Positions 9,138 through 19,400 of a stretch of DNA of 64,000 bases are shown in pieces. The stretch is from Bacteroidales bacterium. Its GTDB lineage: Bacteria; Bacteroidota; Bacteroidia; Bacteroidales; FEN-979. The notes under the pieces are model-generated. The model searched no databases. It had not been told where the DNA came from and was given only the letters and a program-made list of their open reading frames with translations. Location: contig JANXZO010000070.1 in the NCBI GenBank assembly GCA_025355465.1, positions 67,114 to 131,113 on the forward strand, written 5' to 3'. Made by a program: the position numbers and the translations under genes. Position 1 is the first letter of the stretch, and every line of letters begins with the position of its first letter.

Positions 9138-9956
9138 TTACTTTTTAATTAAGTCAAGTGATTTAATCTTACCGTTTGAATCGGTCATGATGGCATCGAT
9201 GGCATTTTTGCTTGCTTTCTGGTCCTTCAGGAATTCAAGATAACGACGGATGTTCGTGGGTTTGTCGTAATCCACCTGGGAACCCTCCCGGCTGATGATG
9301 ATCAGCACAGGTGCATCGTCGCCGGTGAAATACTGAAGCGTGCTCTTTATGGTATTGTCTGCCTGGGTCAGGTTGCCGGATTTTGCTGAATTTGCAATGG
9401 TTTGAAATGAATTTTCAAGTTGCGTCTTGATGGGAAGATTGGCCCCCGAACCATTGTTTCGCATCTCCTGTATCTTTTTCTCCACCCGGGAGATGAGGTC
9501 ATTGATCTCTCCGTCGTTCAGATTCTGAGCCTTGATGGCATTCAGGTCGCGTTCAAGCTGATCGGCCGATTTGTCATCCTTATTCAGAATCATGTCGAGC
9601 AACGCAGCCCTGGCGAGGTCTACCTTCTGCCCTTTCGCTTTCTCTGCATCGCCCCATGCTTTCTTAACCACCTGGGTGGCCTGTACGATCAATTCATTCA
9701 ACGCAGCATCATTGAAGTTCTTGTTAATGATATCGGAGATCAGCCTGTCCTGCTCATTTAACGGAAGCGTTGTGGTTCCGTTGATGATAGCCTGCAGCTG
9801 TTTTTTGGCTGTTTCAATCTGCGCCTTACGCTCCTTCTTCGAAAGTTTACCGGTCGATTTACAACCATCGGTGCCTACTGCCATCATGGCAATAAGGGCA
9901 ACAAACATTACGTGTTGCCAGCGGATTGATTTGATCTGACTGATTACTTTTAACAT
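9138..9956 (-). CDS. Putative lipoprotein, mostly helical, unknown function
   Basis: A 272-residue protein and the first gene of the envelope operon. A hydrophobic segment at about 16-29 is followed by TDGC at 29-32, an imperfect lipobox whose Cys32 could be lipidated. The mature part is highly charged and helical (about 35-200), with many Lys, Asp and Asn residues, then a short alpha/beta tail with VLIIISREGSQVD. No known family is recognised. It is followed at 6 bp by the small exported gene and then by the LRR gene. The absence of an exact TAnnTTTG box upstream leaves its promoter open. Confidence 0.7.
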   Translation of the reverse strand: MLKVISQIKSIRWQHVMFVALIAMMAVGTDGCKSTGKLSKKERKAQIETAKKQLQAIINGTTTLPLNEQDRLISDIINKNFNDAALNELIVQATQVVKKAWGDAEKAKGQKVDLARAALLDMILNKDDKSADQLERDLNAIKAQNLNDGEINDLISRVEKKIQEMRNNGSGANLPIKTQLENSFQTIANSAKSGNLTQADNTIKSTLQYFTGDDAPVLIIISREGSQVDYDKPTNIRRYLEFLKDQKASKNAIDAIMTDSNGKIKSLDLIKK

Positions 9957-10039
9957 ACGATTATGATTTGAATATTTGATGAATTATAAATTAGTAAAGG
10001 TCATGGGAATCTGATTCAATTTTCCTGTTCCCGGTATCA

Positions 10040-11128
10040 TTATCCTTTGTAAAACGGAAATTTAACAACTTTTGCCTTGAGTATCTTTTCGCGTATTTTA
10101 ATATGAATCTCACTGCCCTCTTTTGAAAGTGCAGAGGGAACGTAACCCATGCCGACGGGTATTTTTACCGACGGTCCCATGGAACCCGAAGTAACTTCGC
10201 CAATTTTGTTCCCGGCTACATCCACAATTTCGTATTCGTGACGGGGAATTCCTTTGTCGACCATTTCGAACCCGACGAGCCGGTGCGTTGTACCTTCCTG
10301 TTTCTGCTTAAGGAGGTAAGGTTTATCGATAAAGTCCTTGGTATCGGTGAATTTGGTGATCCATCCCAGGCCGGCTTCGATGGGTGAAGTGGTATCGTTG
10401 ATGTCATTTCCGTAAAGGCAATAACCCATCTCAAGCCGAAGGGTATCCCTGGCAGCCAGTCCGATTGGCTTGATGCCAAACTCCTTGCCTGCTTCGAACA
10501 CCGCGTTCCAGATTTTCGGAGCATCTTCGTTTGCCATGTATATTTCGCAACCCCCGGAACCGGTATAACCGGTAGTGGCGAAGATCACATCCTTCACGCC
10601 GGCAAAAGTAACCTTCCTGAAGGTGTAGTATTCCATATCTGTGATCGTCGTATCGGTAAGCTTCTGCATGGCTTTAAGCGCCATCGGTCCCTGAACCGCC
10701 AGCTGGGCAATTTCATCCGATGCGTTGTAAAGGATGGCTCCAACCTTGTTGTTTTTGTTGCACCATTCCCAGTCTTTGTCAATATTCGAAGCATTTACCA
10801 CGAGCATGTAGGTTTCGGCATCCACCATGTACACCAGCAGATCGTCCACAATGCCTCCCTTGCCATTAGGGAAGCATGAATACTGAACCTTCCCGGGAAC
10901 AAGTTTTGAAGCATCATTGGAGGTGACCCACTGGATGAATTCGAGTGCTTTCGGTCCTTTCACCCAGAATTCGCCCATGTGCGAAACATCAAAAACGCCG
11001 ACTCCCTTGCGCACTGTTTCATGTTCGGCATTAACCCCTTCATATTGAAGCGGCATGTAGTATCCGGCAAACGGAACCATCTTGGCCCCCATACCTTCGT
11101 GAAATTTAGTAAATGCAGTATTCTTCAT
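10040..11128 (-). CDS. gcvT: Aminomethyltransferase, T protein of the glycine cleavage system
   Basis: GcvT passes the methylene carbon of the lipoyl-bound aminomethyl group to tetrahydrofolate and releases ammonia. The protein has the normal length (362 residues) and hallmark segments: [20 protein letters not shown] near 17, [15 protein letters not shown] near 44, [12 protein letters not shown] near 196, and [14 protein letters not shown] near 263. The other glycine cleavage genes are not in the window. The gene stands alone, divergent from the sugar dehydratase gene, with its own TAATTTTG promoter box 26 bp before the ATG. Confidence 0.96.
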   Translation of the reverse strand: MKNTAFTKFHEGMGAKMVPFAGYYMPLQYEGVNAEHETVRKGVGVFDVSHMGEFWVKGPKALEFIQWVTSNDASKLVPGKVQYSCFPNGKGGIVDDLLVYMVDAETYMLVVNASNIDKDWEWCNKNNKVGAILYNASDEIAQLAVQGPMALKAMQKLTDTTITDMEYYTFRKVTFAGVKDVIFATTGYTGSGGCEIYMANEDAPKIWNAVFEAGKEFGIKPIGLAARDTLRLEMGYCLYGNDINDTTSPIEAGLGWITKFTDTKDFIDKPYLLKQKQEGTTHRLVGFEMVDKGIPRHEYEIVDVAGNKIGEVTSGSMGPSVKIPVGMGYVPSALSKEGSEIHIKIREKILKAKVVKFPFYKG

Positions 11129-11153
11129 GAAAATGGTTTTACGATTAACGGAA

Positions 11154-11161
11154 CAAAATTA
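11154..11161 (-). promoter_or_regulatory. gcvT: Putative -7 box of gcvT (TAATTTTG)
   Basis: Exact TAnnTTTG match on the minus strand, 25 bp before the gcvT start. It is paired back to back with the box for the divergent gene in a 120-bp intergenic region. No good -33 TTTG was found. Confidence 0.5.
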
Positions 11162-11236
11162 GGAAAAATTGCATGGCGGCTTTACCGTTGTTCATATAAT
11201 GGGTCAATTGTTGATATGTAGGCGCGATTATTTTTT

Positions 11237-11244
11237 TAATTTTG
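11237..11244 (+). promoter_or_regulatory. Putative -7 box of the sugar dehydratase gene (TAATTTTG)
   Basis: Exact TAnnTTTG match ending four bases before the ATG at 11249. With the usual distance from -7 box to transcription start, the message would be leaderless or nearly so. Confidence 0.45.
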
Positions 11245-11248
11245 ACAC

Positions 11249-13117
11249 ATGTTAATAACCCGTCAAAACACCCCCCGCTGGTTGATCTTCCTCATCGATC
11301 TCCTGATTGCTGTCTTTGCCGTGATCCTCGCCTACCTGCTCAGATTCAACTTTGCCATTCCGGAGTCGGAACTCAAACCTTTGCCGCAAATTCTCCTCTA
11401 CATGGCGCTGGTCCGTTCGGTCAGCTTTGTCATCGCCCGCTCCTATGCCGGGATCATCCGGTATACGAGCACCGGGGATGCCTTACGGGTCTTTGCCACC
11501 GTACTTGCCGGGAGTATCGCGTTCATTATCACAAACCTGGCAACTTTCTACCTGATCGGTCACTACTTTTTTATTCCGTTCTCGGTCATTATCATCGATT
11601 TTTTGGCGACCTCCTTTGGCATGATCACCTTCCGGCTTATTGTCAAACTGGCCTTTCTAGAATTTCAGCACCCTGATGGAGAACATGTTAATGTTGTGAT
11701 ATATGGGGCGGGTGAAGCAGGAATAACCGCCAAACGGACCCTCGATCGTGATGCAGGAACAAAATACAAGGTCGTTGCTTTTCTTGATGACAATCAGAGC
11801 AAACAAGGTAAAAAACTTGAAGGCGTTGACATCCTCAGTCCCGAAAAACTGGACCGCCTGCTCGAATCGAAATCCATCGCCCAGATCATCCTGGCAATCA
11901 TGCATTTTGATCCGGAGAAAAAGCAGACCCTCGTGAACAAGTGCCTCAACTACGGAACCCGGGTCCTTGCGGTGCCGCCACCCATCAAATGGATCAACGG
12001 AGAGCTGAGTTTTAACCAGATACGCACACTGAACATCGAGGAGCTGCTCGAACGGGAACCGATCCGGCTCGATGAGGAGAAAATTGGCTGTGAGATCGCC
12101 GGAAAGACAATCCTGGTGACCGGAGCGTCAGGTTCCATCGGCAGTGAAATAGTGCGCCAGATAACCAAATACGCACCAAAACAGCTGGTACTTATCGACC
12201 AGTCTGAGACGCCACTTCATTATCTCGAACTCGAATATCCCGAATACAGTCTCGGGGCAGCCGTTGAATTCATCCTCTGCGACATCTGCAACGAGCCCCG
12301 CATGCGCCGGATATTTGAATCCTTCCGCCCCGACATGGTGTACCACGCGGCTGCATACAAACATGTTCCGATGATGGAAAGCAATCCCTCGGAAGCTGTG
12401 CTCACCAATGTGAACGGTACACGGATCATGGCCGATCTGTCGGTTGAATTCAACGTCAGCAAATTTATCATGATCTCCACCGATAAGGCGGTCAATCCCA
12501 CCAATGTGATGGGTGCCTCCAAACGTATTGCCGAGATCTATGTTCAGGCCATGGGTCACGAAAAGAAGACCCGGTTTATCACCACGCGGTTTGGCAATGT
12601 ACTCGGTTCGAACGGTTCGGTGATCCCCCTTTTCAGAAATCAGATTGCCAAAGGCGGACCGCTGACCATTACGCATCCGGAGGTCACCCGGTTTTTCATG
12701 ACCATCCCTGAAGCCTGCCAGCTTGTGCTCGAAGCCGGCTCCATTGGCCGGGGCGGGGAGATCTTTATCTTCGACATGGGCCAGCCTGTGAAGATCCTCG
12801 ACCTGGCGAAAAAGATGATTCAGCTCTCAGGGCTTATTCTTGGAAAAGATATTCAGATCAAATTTACCGGTCTGCGCCCCGGCGAAAAACTCTATGAAGA
12901 GCTGCTGAATATCAACGAAAACACCCTGCCTACGCATCATCCTCTCATCATGATCGCCAAAGTGCGGGAATATAGCCTGAGCGAGGTAAGCAGTGAGATC
13001 AGCGACCTCGTTGCCATGCTCCCGTCAAAACTGAATCTCGACATCGTTCGGAAGATGAAGCAGATCGTGCCTGAATACAAAAGTCAGAATTCGGTATTTG
13101 AACAGCTCGACAACTGA
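11249..13117 (+). CDS. Membrane-bound UDP-sugar 4,6-dehydratase (WbpM/CapD/FlaA1 family)
   Basis: Acts on UDP-N-acetylglucosamine-type sugars as a 4,6-dehydratase, an early step to rare aminosugars of capsule, O-antigen or protein glycans. Residues about 12-117 hold four transmembrane helices. A first Rossmann-like domain follows (VVIYGAGEAGITAKR near 150), then the catalytic SDR domain with GKTILVTGASGSIGSE from 285. The active site shows the Ser-Met-Lys pattern of WbpM, with Met replacing the usual Tyr: S410 in ISTDKA, M421 and K425 in VMGASKR. The 622-residue length is normal. miaA follows closely and may be co-transcribed. No glycosyltransferases lie beside it. Confidence 0.93.
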   Translation: MLITRQNTPRWLIFLIDLLIAVFAVILAYLLRFNFAIPESELKPLPQILLYMALVRSVSFVIARSYAGIIRYTSTGDALRVFATVLAGSIAFIITNLATFYLIGHYFFIPFSVIIIDFLATSFGMITFRLIVKLAFLEFQHPDGEHVNVVIYGAGEAGITAKRTLDRDAGTKYKVVAFLDDNQSKQGKKLEGVDILSPEKLDRLLESKSIAQIILAIMHFDPEKKQTLVNKCLNYGTRVLAVPPPIKWINGELSFNQIRTLNIEELLEREPIRLDEEKIGCEIAGKTILVTGASGSIGSEIVRQITKYAPKQLVLIDQSETPLHYLELEYPEYSLGAAVEFILCDICNEPRMRRIFESFRPDMVYHAAAYKHVPMMESNPSEAVLTNVNGTRIMADLSVEFNVSKFIMISTDKAVNPTNVMGASKRIAEIYVQAMGHEKKTRFITTRFGNVLGSNGSVIPLFRNQIAKGGPLTITHPEVTRFFMTIPEACQLVLEAGSIGRGGEIFIFDMGQPVKILDLAKKMIQLSGLILGKDIQIKFTGLRPGEKLYEELLNINENTLPTHHPLIMIAKVREYSLSEVSSEISDLVAMLPSKLNLDIVRKMKQIVPEYKSQNSVFEQLDN

Positions 13118-13124
13118 CCGGTCC

Positions 13125-14060
13125 ATGATAACCATTCTCGGTCCCACCGCTTCAGGAAAAACATACCTGGCTGCAAACCTGGCTTCCCGGTTCAACGGAG
13201 AGGTGATCTCGGCCGATTCCAGGCAGATCTTCCGTGGAATGGATATTGGCACCGGGAAGGATTACGATGATTACAAAGTAGGCGGTGTCGCTGTACCATA
13301 CCATTTGATCGATATTGAGGAACCCGGAACCGAATACAATATTTTCAGGTACCAGCAGGACTTTCTTACTGCATGGAACGATATCAATGCCCGCCGGAAA
13401 CTTCCTTTTCTGTGTGGCGGATCGGGAATGTATCTGGAGGCGGTGCTAAAAGGCTACCGGTTGGTGTCTGCAAAACCCGATGTGGCTTTCCTCCGCTCCC
13501 TGGTTGAGCAGAGCGATGAGGAACTGGAGCTCCTTCTCCGCAAACAGCGGAAGTTGCATAACATCACCGACCTGGAAAACCGGCAGCGAATGATCACCGC
13601 GCTGGCCATCGAACACCAGGCCCGGCTCAATGAGCAGACCGCCAATGAATCTCCTGCGTTTCCGAAGATCGCATCCCTGATCATCGGGATCAGCTTTCCA
13701 CGGGGGTTACTTAAAAAACGGATCACCGAACGACTGGAAAAAAGGCTTGAACTCGGAATGATGGAGGAGATCAGACACCTTATCAGCCTGGGGATCACTC
13801 CTGAAAGGCTGATGCGTTACGGACTCGAATACAAATTCGGAGCCAGGTACGTTACGGGAGAAATTTCACGGGAGGAGATGTTTCAATCGCTCAACAGGGC
13901 TGTCCACCAATTCGCCAAGCGGCAGATGACGTGGTTCCGGCGCATGGAGAGGAACGGCTTTTACATCCACTGGCTGGATGGACGCCTGCCGCCGGAGCAA
14001 ATGATCGAAGTGGCGGTCACGCAGGTTGCTGAATACAACAAATCACAGATCCCACGCTAA
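13125..14060 (+). CDS. miaA: tRNA dimethylallyltransferase
   Basis: Adds a dimethylallyl group to N6 of adenosine 37 in tRNAs that read UNN codons. The P-loop GPTASGKT lies at residues 5-12, followed by SADSRQIFRGMDIGTGKDYD, typical of this family in Bacteroidota, and by CGGSGMYLEAVLKG. The frame is open from a TTG at 13098 inside the previous gene, but the ATG at 13125 puts the P-loop at the normal distance from the N terminus and lies 8 bp after the upstream stop, so it is chosen; length 311 residues. The 3' end meets the kinase gene tail to tail with a 4-bp overlap. Confidence 0.94.
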   Translation: MITILGPTASGKTYLAANLASRFNGEVISADSRQIFRGMDIGTGKDYDDYKVGGVAVPYHLIDIEEPGTEYNIFRYQQDFLTAWNDINARRKLPFLCGGSGMYLEAVLKGYRLVSAKPDVAFLRSLVEQSDEELELLLRKQRKLHNITDLENRQRMITALAIEHQARLNEQTANESPAFPKIASLIIGISFPRGLLKKRITERLEKRLELGMMEEIRHLISLGITPERLMRYGLEYKFGARYVTGEISREEMFQSLNRAVHQFAKRQMTWFRRMERNGFYIHWLDGRLPPEQMIEVAVTQVAEYNKSQIPR

Positions 14061-16018
14061 TCTTCAAAGATTTTTTTGATCAGTGCAACCAGCTCCGGGC
14101 GATTATAGGGTTTTCCCAGGTAGTAATCACAACCTCCCGACAGCAGCCGGTTTACATCCTCCCGTGCGGTAAGTCCTGTAAGGGCTACGATCGGAATGTG
14201 GTCATAACTTGCATTCGCCCTTATTTGCCGGGTTACATCAAGTCCATTGATTCCGAGACCCAGTTTTATATCCATGAGGATCAGGTCATACGACCGGTTA
14301 TATATTTTATCAAGCGCCTCCTTCCCGGTAGCGGCCGAATCGATTTCGCAAACCTCTGCGCAGAACTGGGCGGTAACATAAACGTTATCATCGTTATCCT
14401 CCACGAACAAAACAACGGGCTTGCCTTTTGGTTTGACATTGCGCTTGCCTGCTTTTACCTCCCCGGAAACAGCAGAAATTTTCGGCTGATTCGGGTATTT
14501 AACCACATCGTCGATGCAATCCAGCTGAATGATAAACGTGCTTCCTGCTCCCGGTACGCTTTCAAGGCGGATGTCGCCCGAAAAGAGTTCAACTATTTTT
14601 TTCGCAATGGTCAGGCCAAGTCCGCTCCCTTCATAACTTCTGGCATACCCCCCGCTTACCTGCCGGAAAGATTCAAAGATACTCGCATGATGCTCTTTTG
14701 CGATACCGATGCCAGAGTCAAGGATCCGGATTTCAGCAATTCTTCGTTCCTCTGATAACAGGTGTTTGAGTTCAACATCCACGCCTCCGGCCAGGGTGAA
14801 TTTGATCGCATTGTTCAAAAGTTCTCCGACTGCCTTTTCAAAGAGTGGCTTATTGATATTTGCATAGCATTTCCCATCTGTATGAAACCTGAATTTCAGA
14901 TTTTTCTGTTCTGCCGCAGGAATAAATTTTTGCATTATTGCTGCAAGTTCCAGTTCAAGATTGACTTCATTCAGTTCCAGCGTTTCGAGGCCAGACTGCA
15001 GTTGTGTCAATTCCAGAATATCATCGAGCGTCTTCATCAGCCGGTCACCTGATATTCTTATCCTCTCCGCCATGTACCGGATATCGGATTCCCCCGACTC
15101 GTGACTGATCAGTGTGGAAAATCCGATGATCGCGTTCATCGGGGTTCTCACCTCATGACTCATGTTCATCATGAGGGTTGACTTCATCAAACTCGACTCC
15201 TCCTCCTTTTTCTTGGCTGCCAGCAACTGGGTCTCCGCCATTTTCCGCAAGGTGATATCCCGGATAATGACCAGGGTTTGAATGGAACCGTCAATCTTAA
15301 GGATCGACCCCCGGATATCCAATTCCAGGATCGTTCCGTCCTTACGGATTCCCCGGGTCTCATATTCATGGGGCGTAGAAGGGTCTGAGGGTCTCCTTCG
15401 AATGTAGTCTGCGATCCGTGACTTCTCCTCCGGGGCGATCAGGTCCAGAACAGGTTTTCCGATCAAGTCGGTGATTTGGTCATATCCAAAGAGGGAAACA
15501 TAGGCAGGGTTCACCAAAACATGAATTCCGTTGAGCGAAATACCGATAGCGTCTACAGAATTTTCAAACAGCGCCCTGAACTTGCCCTCGCTTTCGCGAA
15601 AGGCGACCTCAGAAAGTTTGTGTTCCAGCCTGACCCGTGCGTCAGCAAGTTCCCTGGTGATGGCCGGAATCAGGCGGGTCAGATTTCCTTTCATGAGGTA
15701 GTCCTGGGCGCCCGACCTCATCATGTTCACAGCAGTATCCTCGCCGATAGTGCCGGAAACGACAATAAACGGAATGTCAAGACCGGTATCCTTCAAAATA
15801 TCGAGGGCTGCATAAGCATCAAACTGGGGTAAGCTAAAATCGGAGATGATGATGTCCCATACCTGATTATCGAGGGCCTGCTTCAGCTCCCTGGCTGTTT
15901 CCACCCGAATATGGTCAATTTCTAAAATTGATTTTTCAAGGTGCCTTATCAGTAAAGCTCCATCACTTTCGTTGTCTTCGATCAAAAGGATCCTGATAGG
16001 TAATTTGCGTGTTTCCAT
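14057..16018 (-). CDS. Hybrid sensor histidine kinase (REC-PAS-HisKA-HATPase-REC)
   Basis: A cytoplasmic hybrid kinase with no membrane segment. Numbered from the ATG at 16018 (653 residues): receiver domain 8-125 with phospho-acceptor D60; PAS domain about 142-262; dimerisation/phosphotransfer domain with H288 in MSHEVRTPMNAIIGF; ATPase domain with N402/N403, DSGIG at 434-438 and GSGLG at 464-468; C-terminal receiver 535-653 with D583 and K636. The frame extends upstream to a TTG at 16054, but that adds residues overlapping the preceding gene and METRKLPIRILLIEDNE is a natural receiver start. It follows the Rcp1-like regulator by 4 bp, so it is the third gene of the operon headed by the copper ATPase-receptor fusion, and may take or give phosphate within that pathway. 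Confidence 0.93.
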   Translation of the reverse strand: METRKLPIRILLIEDNESDGALLIRHLEKSILEIDHIRVETARELKQALDNQVWDIIISDFSLPQFDAYAALDILKDTGLDIPFIVVSGTIGEDTAVNMMRSGAQDYLMKGNLTRLIPAITRELADARVRLEHKLSEVAFRESEGKFRALFENSVDAIGISLNGIHVLVNPAYVSLFGYDQITDLIGKPVLDLIAPEEKSRIADYIRRRPSDPSTPHEYETRGIRKDGTILELDIRGSILKIDGSIQTLVIIRDITLRKMAETQLLAAKKKEEESSLMKSTLMMNMSHEVRTPMNAIIGFSTLISHESGESDIRYMAERIRISGDRLMKTLDDILELTQLQSGLETLELNEVNLELELAAIMQKFIPAAEQKNLKFRFHTDGKCYANINKPLFEKAVGELLNNAIKFTLAGGVDVELKHLLSEERRIAEIRILDSGIGIAKEHHASIFESFRQVSGGYARSYEGSGLGLTIAKKIVELFSGDIRLESVPGAGSTFIIQLDCIDDVVKYPNQPKISAVSGEVKAGKRNVKPKGKPVVLFVEDNDDNVYVTAQFCAEVCEIDSAATGKEALDKIYNRSYDLILMDIKLGLGINGLDVTRQIRANASYDHIPIVALTGLTAREDVNRLLSGGCDYYLGKPYNRPELVALIKKIFED

Positions 16019-16022
16019 ACTC

Positions 16023-16469
16023 TTACTTTTCAGGAGGTATCTGATTGATAACAAGCCAGTAAAGCCCTAAATGCCTGATGGCTTGTGCAAACTGGATAAA
16101 ATCCACCGGCTTTCGTATGTAACTGTTCACGCCAAGATCATAGCTCATGGCCACATCTTCGTCCTCCTTTGAAGAGGTGAGGATAACCACCAGCAGGCGG
16201 CGGGTATTTATGTTCGCCCGTATCTCCTTTAACACTTCATGTCCATCAACCCGTGGTAATTTGAGGTCGAGCAGTATCAGGGCTGGTTGTTCACTTGTAT
16301 CACGGCCGCTGTACATACCCGTGCCAAAAAGATAATCCAGCGCATCCCTGCCATCTTCAGCCACCACAATTTTGTTCGTAATATGTTCCTGCTCAAGAGC
16401 CCGGATGGTGAGATCGACATCGCTCTGATTGTCCTCAACCAATAGAATTACCCTGTTTTCGTGATGCAT
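16023..16469 (-). CDS. Single-domain response regulator, Rcp1-like
   Basis: A 148-residue stand-alone receiver domain without output domain. The acidic pair is E12/D13, the phospho-acceptor D68 in LLDLKLP, the conserved Thr/Ser at 98-99 and the Lys at K120 in YIRKPVDF. Its loop between alpha4 and beta5 and its longer DALDYLFGTGMYSGRD segment match the Rcp1 type, the partners of phytochrome-like kinases such as Cph1. It starts 22 bp after the stop of the fusion kinase, whose HisKA domain is also of the phytochrome-related type ([14 protein letters not shown]), so it is the most likely direct partner. Phosphate may then be passed to the hybrid kinase encoded next. Confidence 0.95.
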   Translation of the reverse strand: MHHENRVILLVEDNQSDVDLTIRALEQEHITNKIVVAEDGRDALDYLFGTGMYSGRDTSEQPALILLDLKLPRVDGHEVLKEIRANINTRRLLVVILTSSKEDEDVAMSYDLGVNSYIRKPVDFIQFAQAIRHLGLYWLVINQIPPEK

Positions 16470-16490
16470 GATGGCTATGATTAATGGTTA

Positions 16491-19400
16491 TCACATGATG
16501 GTAAAATAGAAGGTTGCCCCTTGTCCTGCCTGCGCCTCAGCCCAGATCTTTCCGCCGTGGCGTTGAATGATGCGGTGCACCGTTGCCAATCCAATCCCGG
16601 TACCCGAAAATTCGGATTGTCTGTGCATCCGCTGAAAAGCGCCAAAGAGATTTTTCGCATATTTCATTTCGAAACCTGCTCCGTTGTCAGCAACAAAGAA
16701 AGTTAATTTATTCTCCTGAATCACAGATCCGAAGCGAATGGTTGCATCGGGTTGGTAGACCGAAAATTTAAAAGCATTGTCGAGCAGGTTCGTGAGGGCG
16801 ATCTCAATCATCTGCAGATCGGCGAAGGCAGTTAATAAGGGTTGTATTTCAACGTTTACGCAGCGTTCCGGATAATGTTCCCGGATTCGTGTAACAATCT
16901 GGTGAGCAAGGTCGGATAAATCGACATTCGTTTTATTCAGTTCCAGCCTGGATACCCGCGACAATTTCAGAATATCATCGATCAACTGCCCCATCCGCTG
17001 GGTTTCACTGCGCACCCTGTTCACATAGCCATGTCCCTTTTCGTCGAGACTTTCGTAACAATCCTCTACCAGTGCAAGACTCCAGCCATCGATGCTCCGC
17101 AAGGGAGCCCTGAGGTCATGGGAAACTGAATAGCTGAAGGACTCCAGCTCTTTATTGGCGATCTCAAGTTGAGCTGTACGTTGCGAAACTCGCAGTTCGA
17201 GGTCAGCATACAGCATGACGTTTTCGATTGCCCTGGCGGTTGCGTCAGACAGGCTTTTAAGCAACAACAACTCCATCTCGGAAGGAGTAACTGAAGTTGC
17301 CCAGTAGATTCCGATTGCGCCAATCGGTTCCAGGGTGCAAATGGGCACCATGGCAAGACTTTTCACAAACGTTTCGCGATAGAACTCAATGGGGACCCTT
17401 TCGTCGGTGGAGATGTCAGTGATGAGTGCATGCTGGTTATTTTTAATCACCCAGCCACTGATACAATTGTCGATGGGGAATCGCATTCCTTTCCACAATG
17501 GGCTGATGGCCTCCTCATCGGCATAATAACAAAACTCCCCTTCACGGTAAACAACAGTAACACCATCCGCTTCAGCGAGTGCCATGGCGGAGACCTTTAC
17601 GATATCCTGGATGGTTTGCAGGTCGCGAGCTGAGGCCAGCTGTTGTATCGTTTGTACCAGCTGCCGTAAACTGGTATTCAGCAACCCGACCTCGGCATCT
17701 GCTTTCACTCTTTCCTCATACTCCATCTTCAGGGAGATGTTTGCCTGCTCCAGTTCTGCGGTGCGTTCCTTTACCCGTTGTTCCACCTCAGCATAAGCCT
17801 TCCGCAACGCATCCCGCGCCTCCTCCAGTGCGCTCTTTTCCTGTTCAAGGTTACTGTTGAGAATTCTCAGTTGGTCAGGGCTCGGAATGGAGAGGAGTTT
17901 CGGCAGAATAGGCCAAACCACGATGGCGGTGGCGAGGGAGACCATGGCCGTTATTGAGTCAACCAGTGCCTGCCACCAGTCTACTTTCCACCACAGACCG
18001 ATGATGTGAACAAAATGTGTGGTTCCGCAAAACAGGATGAAAGCCCCAAACAGGACGATAGCCCAGGAAAAAGGCAGGTCCTTTCTTTTCCTGACAAAGA
18101 CTACCAGGAAAATGGGTATTGAAGCATAGGATATGGCGATAAGACCATTGGCGATAGACATGACCATCATCAGGAAAGGAGTCATGTTTGCTTCGATCGT
18201 ATTTTCGATTTTCATTCCCCCTGACATGGTGAGGAACGGAACAATGATTAGTACCGCAAGTGCAACGGCAGGTGCCAGCATTCTCGGCACGAGTTCAAGG
18301 AGTTGCCGTGGAATGGATTTGCGGGGGGCGAAAGTCTGTACTTTGAAACGGCGTAACCGTAAGCTGTTCGTGACCACGAAGATAGAACTGAACGCCATGG
18401 CACCGGCTGCAAACATCGGGAAAAGCAATCCGTAAGCTGCAATGGGAATCAGCGCAACGTTGTAAAACAGGGCCCAGATGAGGTTCTGGATGATGGTTTG
18501 ATAAATACCACGGGAAAGTGCAATGGCCTTTCCTACTCCGCGAAGATCGCCACTGATAAGGGTAATCCCGGCGGTGGCCATGGCTACGTCGGTGCCGGTA
18601 CCGATGGCGATGCCCACATCAGCCCCGGCAAGGGCAGGTGCGTCATTGATCCCGTCGCCAACCATGGCAACCACAGCGCGTTGTAAATTTGGCCGGGATC
18701 CGGGTTCCTGCAGCGTTTTGATCGCCGCTGCCTTTCCTCCCGGAAGCACATCGGAGAATATCCTTGTTATTCCTACCTGCCGGGCGATCGCATCGGCGGT
18801 AAACTTGTTGTCGCCAGTGATCATCACCACCTCAAGACCGAGGCGGAACAGATCACTGATCGCTTCCGCTGAGCCGGGTTTTACCGTATCGGCTACAGCA
18901 ATCATTCCCATCACCGCCATCGCGTCAGCGGCCGGCCCGGAGGCAACGACCATCACCGTTTTTCCCTCCTGTTGAAGGCGTAGAAGCCCGGTTTCTATAC
19001 CCAGTTCCAGTATCCCTTCGTTTTCCATCATCCGAAGGTTACCCACCACAACAAACCGGTTGTTTACCAGTGCACGGATACCAAAACCCGAAACTGCCCT
19101 GAACTGTTCAACAGGGTAGAGTTCATGGCCCTGCTCCTTGCCCGCTTTCACAATTGTTCGTCCGAGCGGATGTTCCGAGCCCTGTTCTGCGCTTGCTGCC
19201 AGCACCAGGATTTCCGTGGCATCGAAACCCGGCAGCGGCAAAATGTCGGTTACCTCCGGGGTACCCATGGTGATTGTTCCGGTTTTGTCCAACACCACGA
19301 TGTTGATTCGTCCGGCCCGTTCCAGCGCTTCGCTGTTTCTGAAAAGAATTCCGTTTTCGGCTCCTTTTGCGGTTCCTACCATGACGGCCGTGGGGGTAGC

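Noticed and set aside
16019-16054. Upstream TTG start for the hybrid kinase
   Set aside because: It overlaps the response regulator gene and adds residues not expected before a receiver domain; the ATG at 16018 fits better.
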